From Nitrospinota bacterium (GTDB taxonomy: Bacteria > Nitrospinota > Nitrospinia > UBA9942): 6,250 nucleotides of DNA. Shown in pieces: positions 5,771 through 6,250 of this stretch; positions within the stretch are counted from its first letter, which is position 1, and every line of letters starts with the position of its first letter. The stretch lies in the NCBI GenBank assembly GCA_016234205.1, contig JACRGN010000063.1, positions 1-6,250 on the forward strand. The letters are read 5' to 3'. The notes below the pieces were generated by a model. It worked only from the letters and a program-made list of their open reading frames with translations. It was not told where the DNA came from and ran no database searches. Made by a program: the position numbers and the translations under genes.

Positions 5771-6250
5771 GTGTTTAACTTAAACATTGGCATAATGGCT
5801 TACAACGAGGAAGCCAATATAGGGAGGCTTCTGGATTCCCTTTTGGCTCAGAGGGCTGCCCTCTGTTCTATTAATGAGATATATGTTGTTGCCAGCGGCT
5901 GCACAGATGATACTGAAACTGTAGTTGAAGAATATACTCGCAGAGACAAGAGGGTTAAACTCCTTATACAAAAGGAGAGGGAGGGAAAGGCCTCTGCCAT
6001 CAATCTCTTTCTCTCAAAGGCTAAGGGTGATATCTTAATTCTTGCAGGCGCTGATACAGCGCTTGAGAAAAACACTATAGATAATCTGGTGAAGCCCTTT
6101 TCTGAGCCCACAATTGGAATGACTGGAGGCCATCCAATCCCTGTAGACAGCGCAGATAACTTCATTGGATTTACTGTAAACCTCCTCTGGAGGATGCACC
6201 ACAGGGTTGCCCTTGAACACCCAAAGATGGGCGAGCTTGTTGCCTTTAGA
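5771..6250 (+). CDS. Family 2 glycosyltransferase (3' end missing)
   Basis: The first 160 residues of a GT-A fold glycosyltransferase, cut by the right edge with the last codon complete. The N-terminus reads NIGIMAYNEEANIGRLLDSL (4-23), the usual first strand and nucleotide-sugar loop. SGCTDDT (42-48) matches the 'D/G.S.D.T' segment, EREGKASAIN (69-78) the 'GK..A.N' helix and GDILILAGADT (86-96) the strand leading to the metal-binding position. There the usual DxD is G-A-D (93-95), leaving only Asp95. GMTGGHPIPVD (116-126) and the GELVAFR at the edge continue the catalytic domain. Family 2 enzymes transfer a sugar from a nucleotide or lipid-phosphate donor and are common in polysaccharide and glycolipid synthesis. 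The GTG start is set by its ribosome binding site and an upstream in-frame stop. Whether membrane segments follow cannot be seen. Donor and acceptor are unknown. Confidence 0.88.
   Translation, partial: MFNLNIGIMAYNEEANIGRLLDSLLAQRAALCSINEIYVVASGCTDDTETVVEEYTRRDKRVKLLIQKEREGKASAINLFLSKAKGDILILAGADTALEKNTIDNLVKPFSEPTIGMTGGHPIPVDSADNFIGFTVNLLWRMHHRVALEHPKMGELVAFR

Noticed and set aside
5694..5783. A 29-residue reading frame with a TTG start in the gap before the glycosyltransferase, overlapping its first codons
   Set aside because: It has no good ribosome binding site, no recognisable domain, and it overlaps the well-supported GTG start. Chance is more likely.
5848..6165. A 105-codon reading frame on the minus strand
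   Set aside because: It lies opposite the glycosyltransferase, which has clear family motifs. The minus-strand translation shows no domain.
1..6250. CRISPR array, tRNA, rRNA, insertion sequence or attachment site
   Set aside because: Reading through both strands gave no short regular repeats, no tRNA-like cloverleaf, no rRNA signature and no transposase.

Overview
The window carries six protein-coding genes and one intergenic gap, all on the + strand. Base composition is moderate to AT-leaning. Codon use is rich in AGA/AGG and ATA, and at least one gene has a non-ATG start (GTG, probably also a TTG). The hydrolases and the carboxypeptidase have N-terminal membrane segments and the genes are tightly packed, which fits a bacterial chromosome. 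Of the phyla, an uncultured Nitrospirota- or Desulfobacterota-like lineage would match this style, but that is an impression and no marker gene here supports it.

Layout. Positions 1-284 hold the 3' end of a small dimeric alpha/beta-barrel protein resembling muconolactone isomerase. Positions 304-1311 and 1308-2306 hold two tandem paralogous alpha/beta hydrolases, each with an N-terminal membrane segment, which overlap by four bases. Positions 2350-2985 hold a third, different alpha/beta hydrolase that lacks the N-terminal half of the fold. Positions 2995-4356 hold a membrane-anchored M14 zinc carboxypeptidase with the N-terminal beta-sandwich arrangement of cytosolic carboxypeptidases (CCP type). 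Positions 4359-5651 hold a PaaK/CapK-type adenylate-forming enzyme. After a 119-base gap, a family 2 glycosyltransferase starts with GTG at 5771 and runs off the right edge.

How the genes may work together. Gaps of -4 to 43 bases from the first gene through the CapK-like gene suggest one transcription unit. The glycosyltransferase follows the only sizeable gap and has its own strong ribosome binding site. A CapK-like ligase beside a glycosyltransferase is typical of loci for surface polysaccharides or other envelope glycoconjugates. Inferred model: the glycosyltransferase and ligase build or acyl-modify a glycan or lipid-linked product in the cytoplasm, and the anchored hydrolases and carboxypeptidase trim ester, amide or amino-acid groups at the outer face of the inner membrane. 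Nothing in the sequence identifies the substrate.

Most worth a second look: the tandem hydrolase pair, with a C-terminal block nearly identical at DNA level and a changed oxyanion residue in the second copy; the N-terminally truncated third hydrolase; and the membrane-anchored CCP-like carboxypeptidase with a variant arginine motif.
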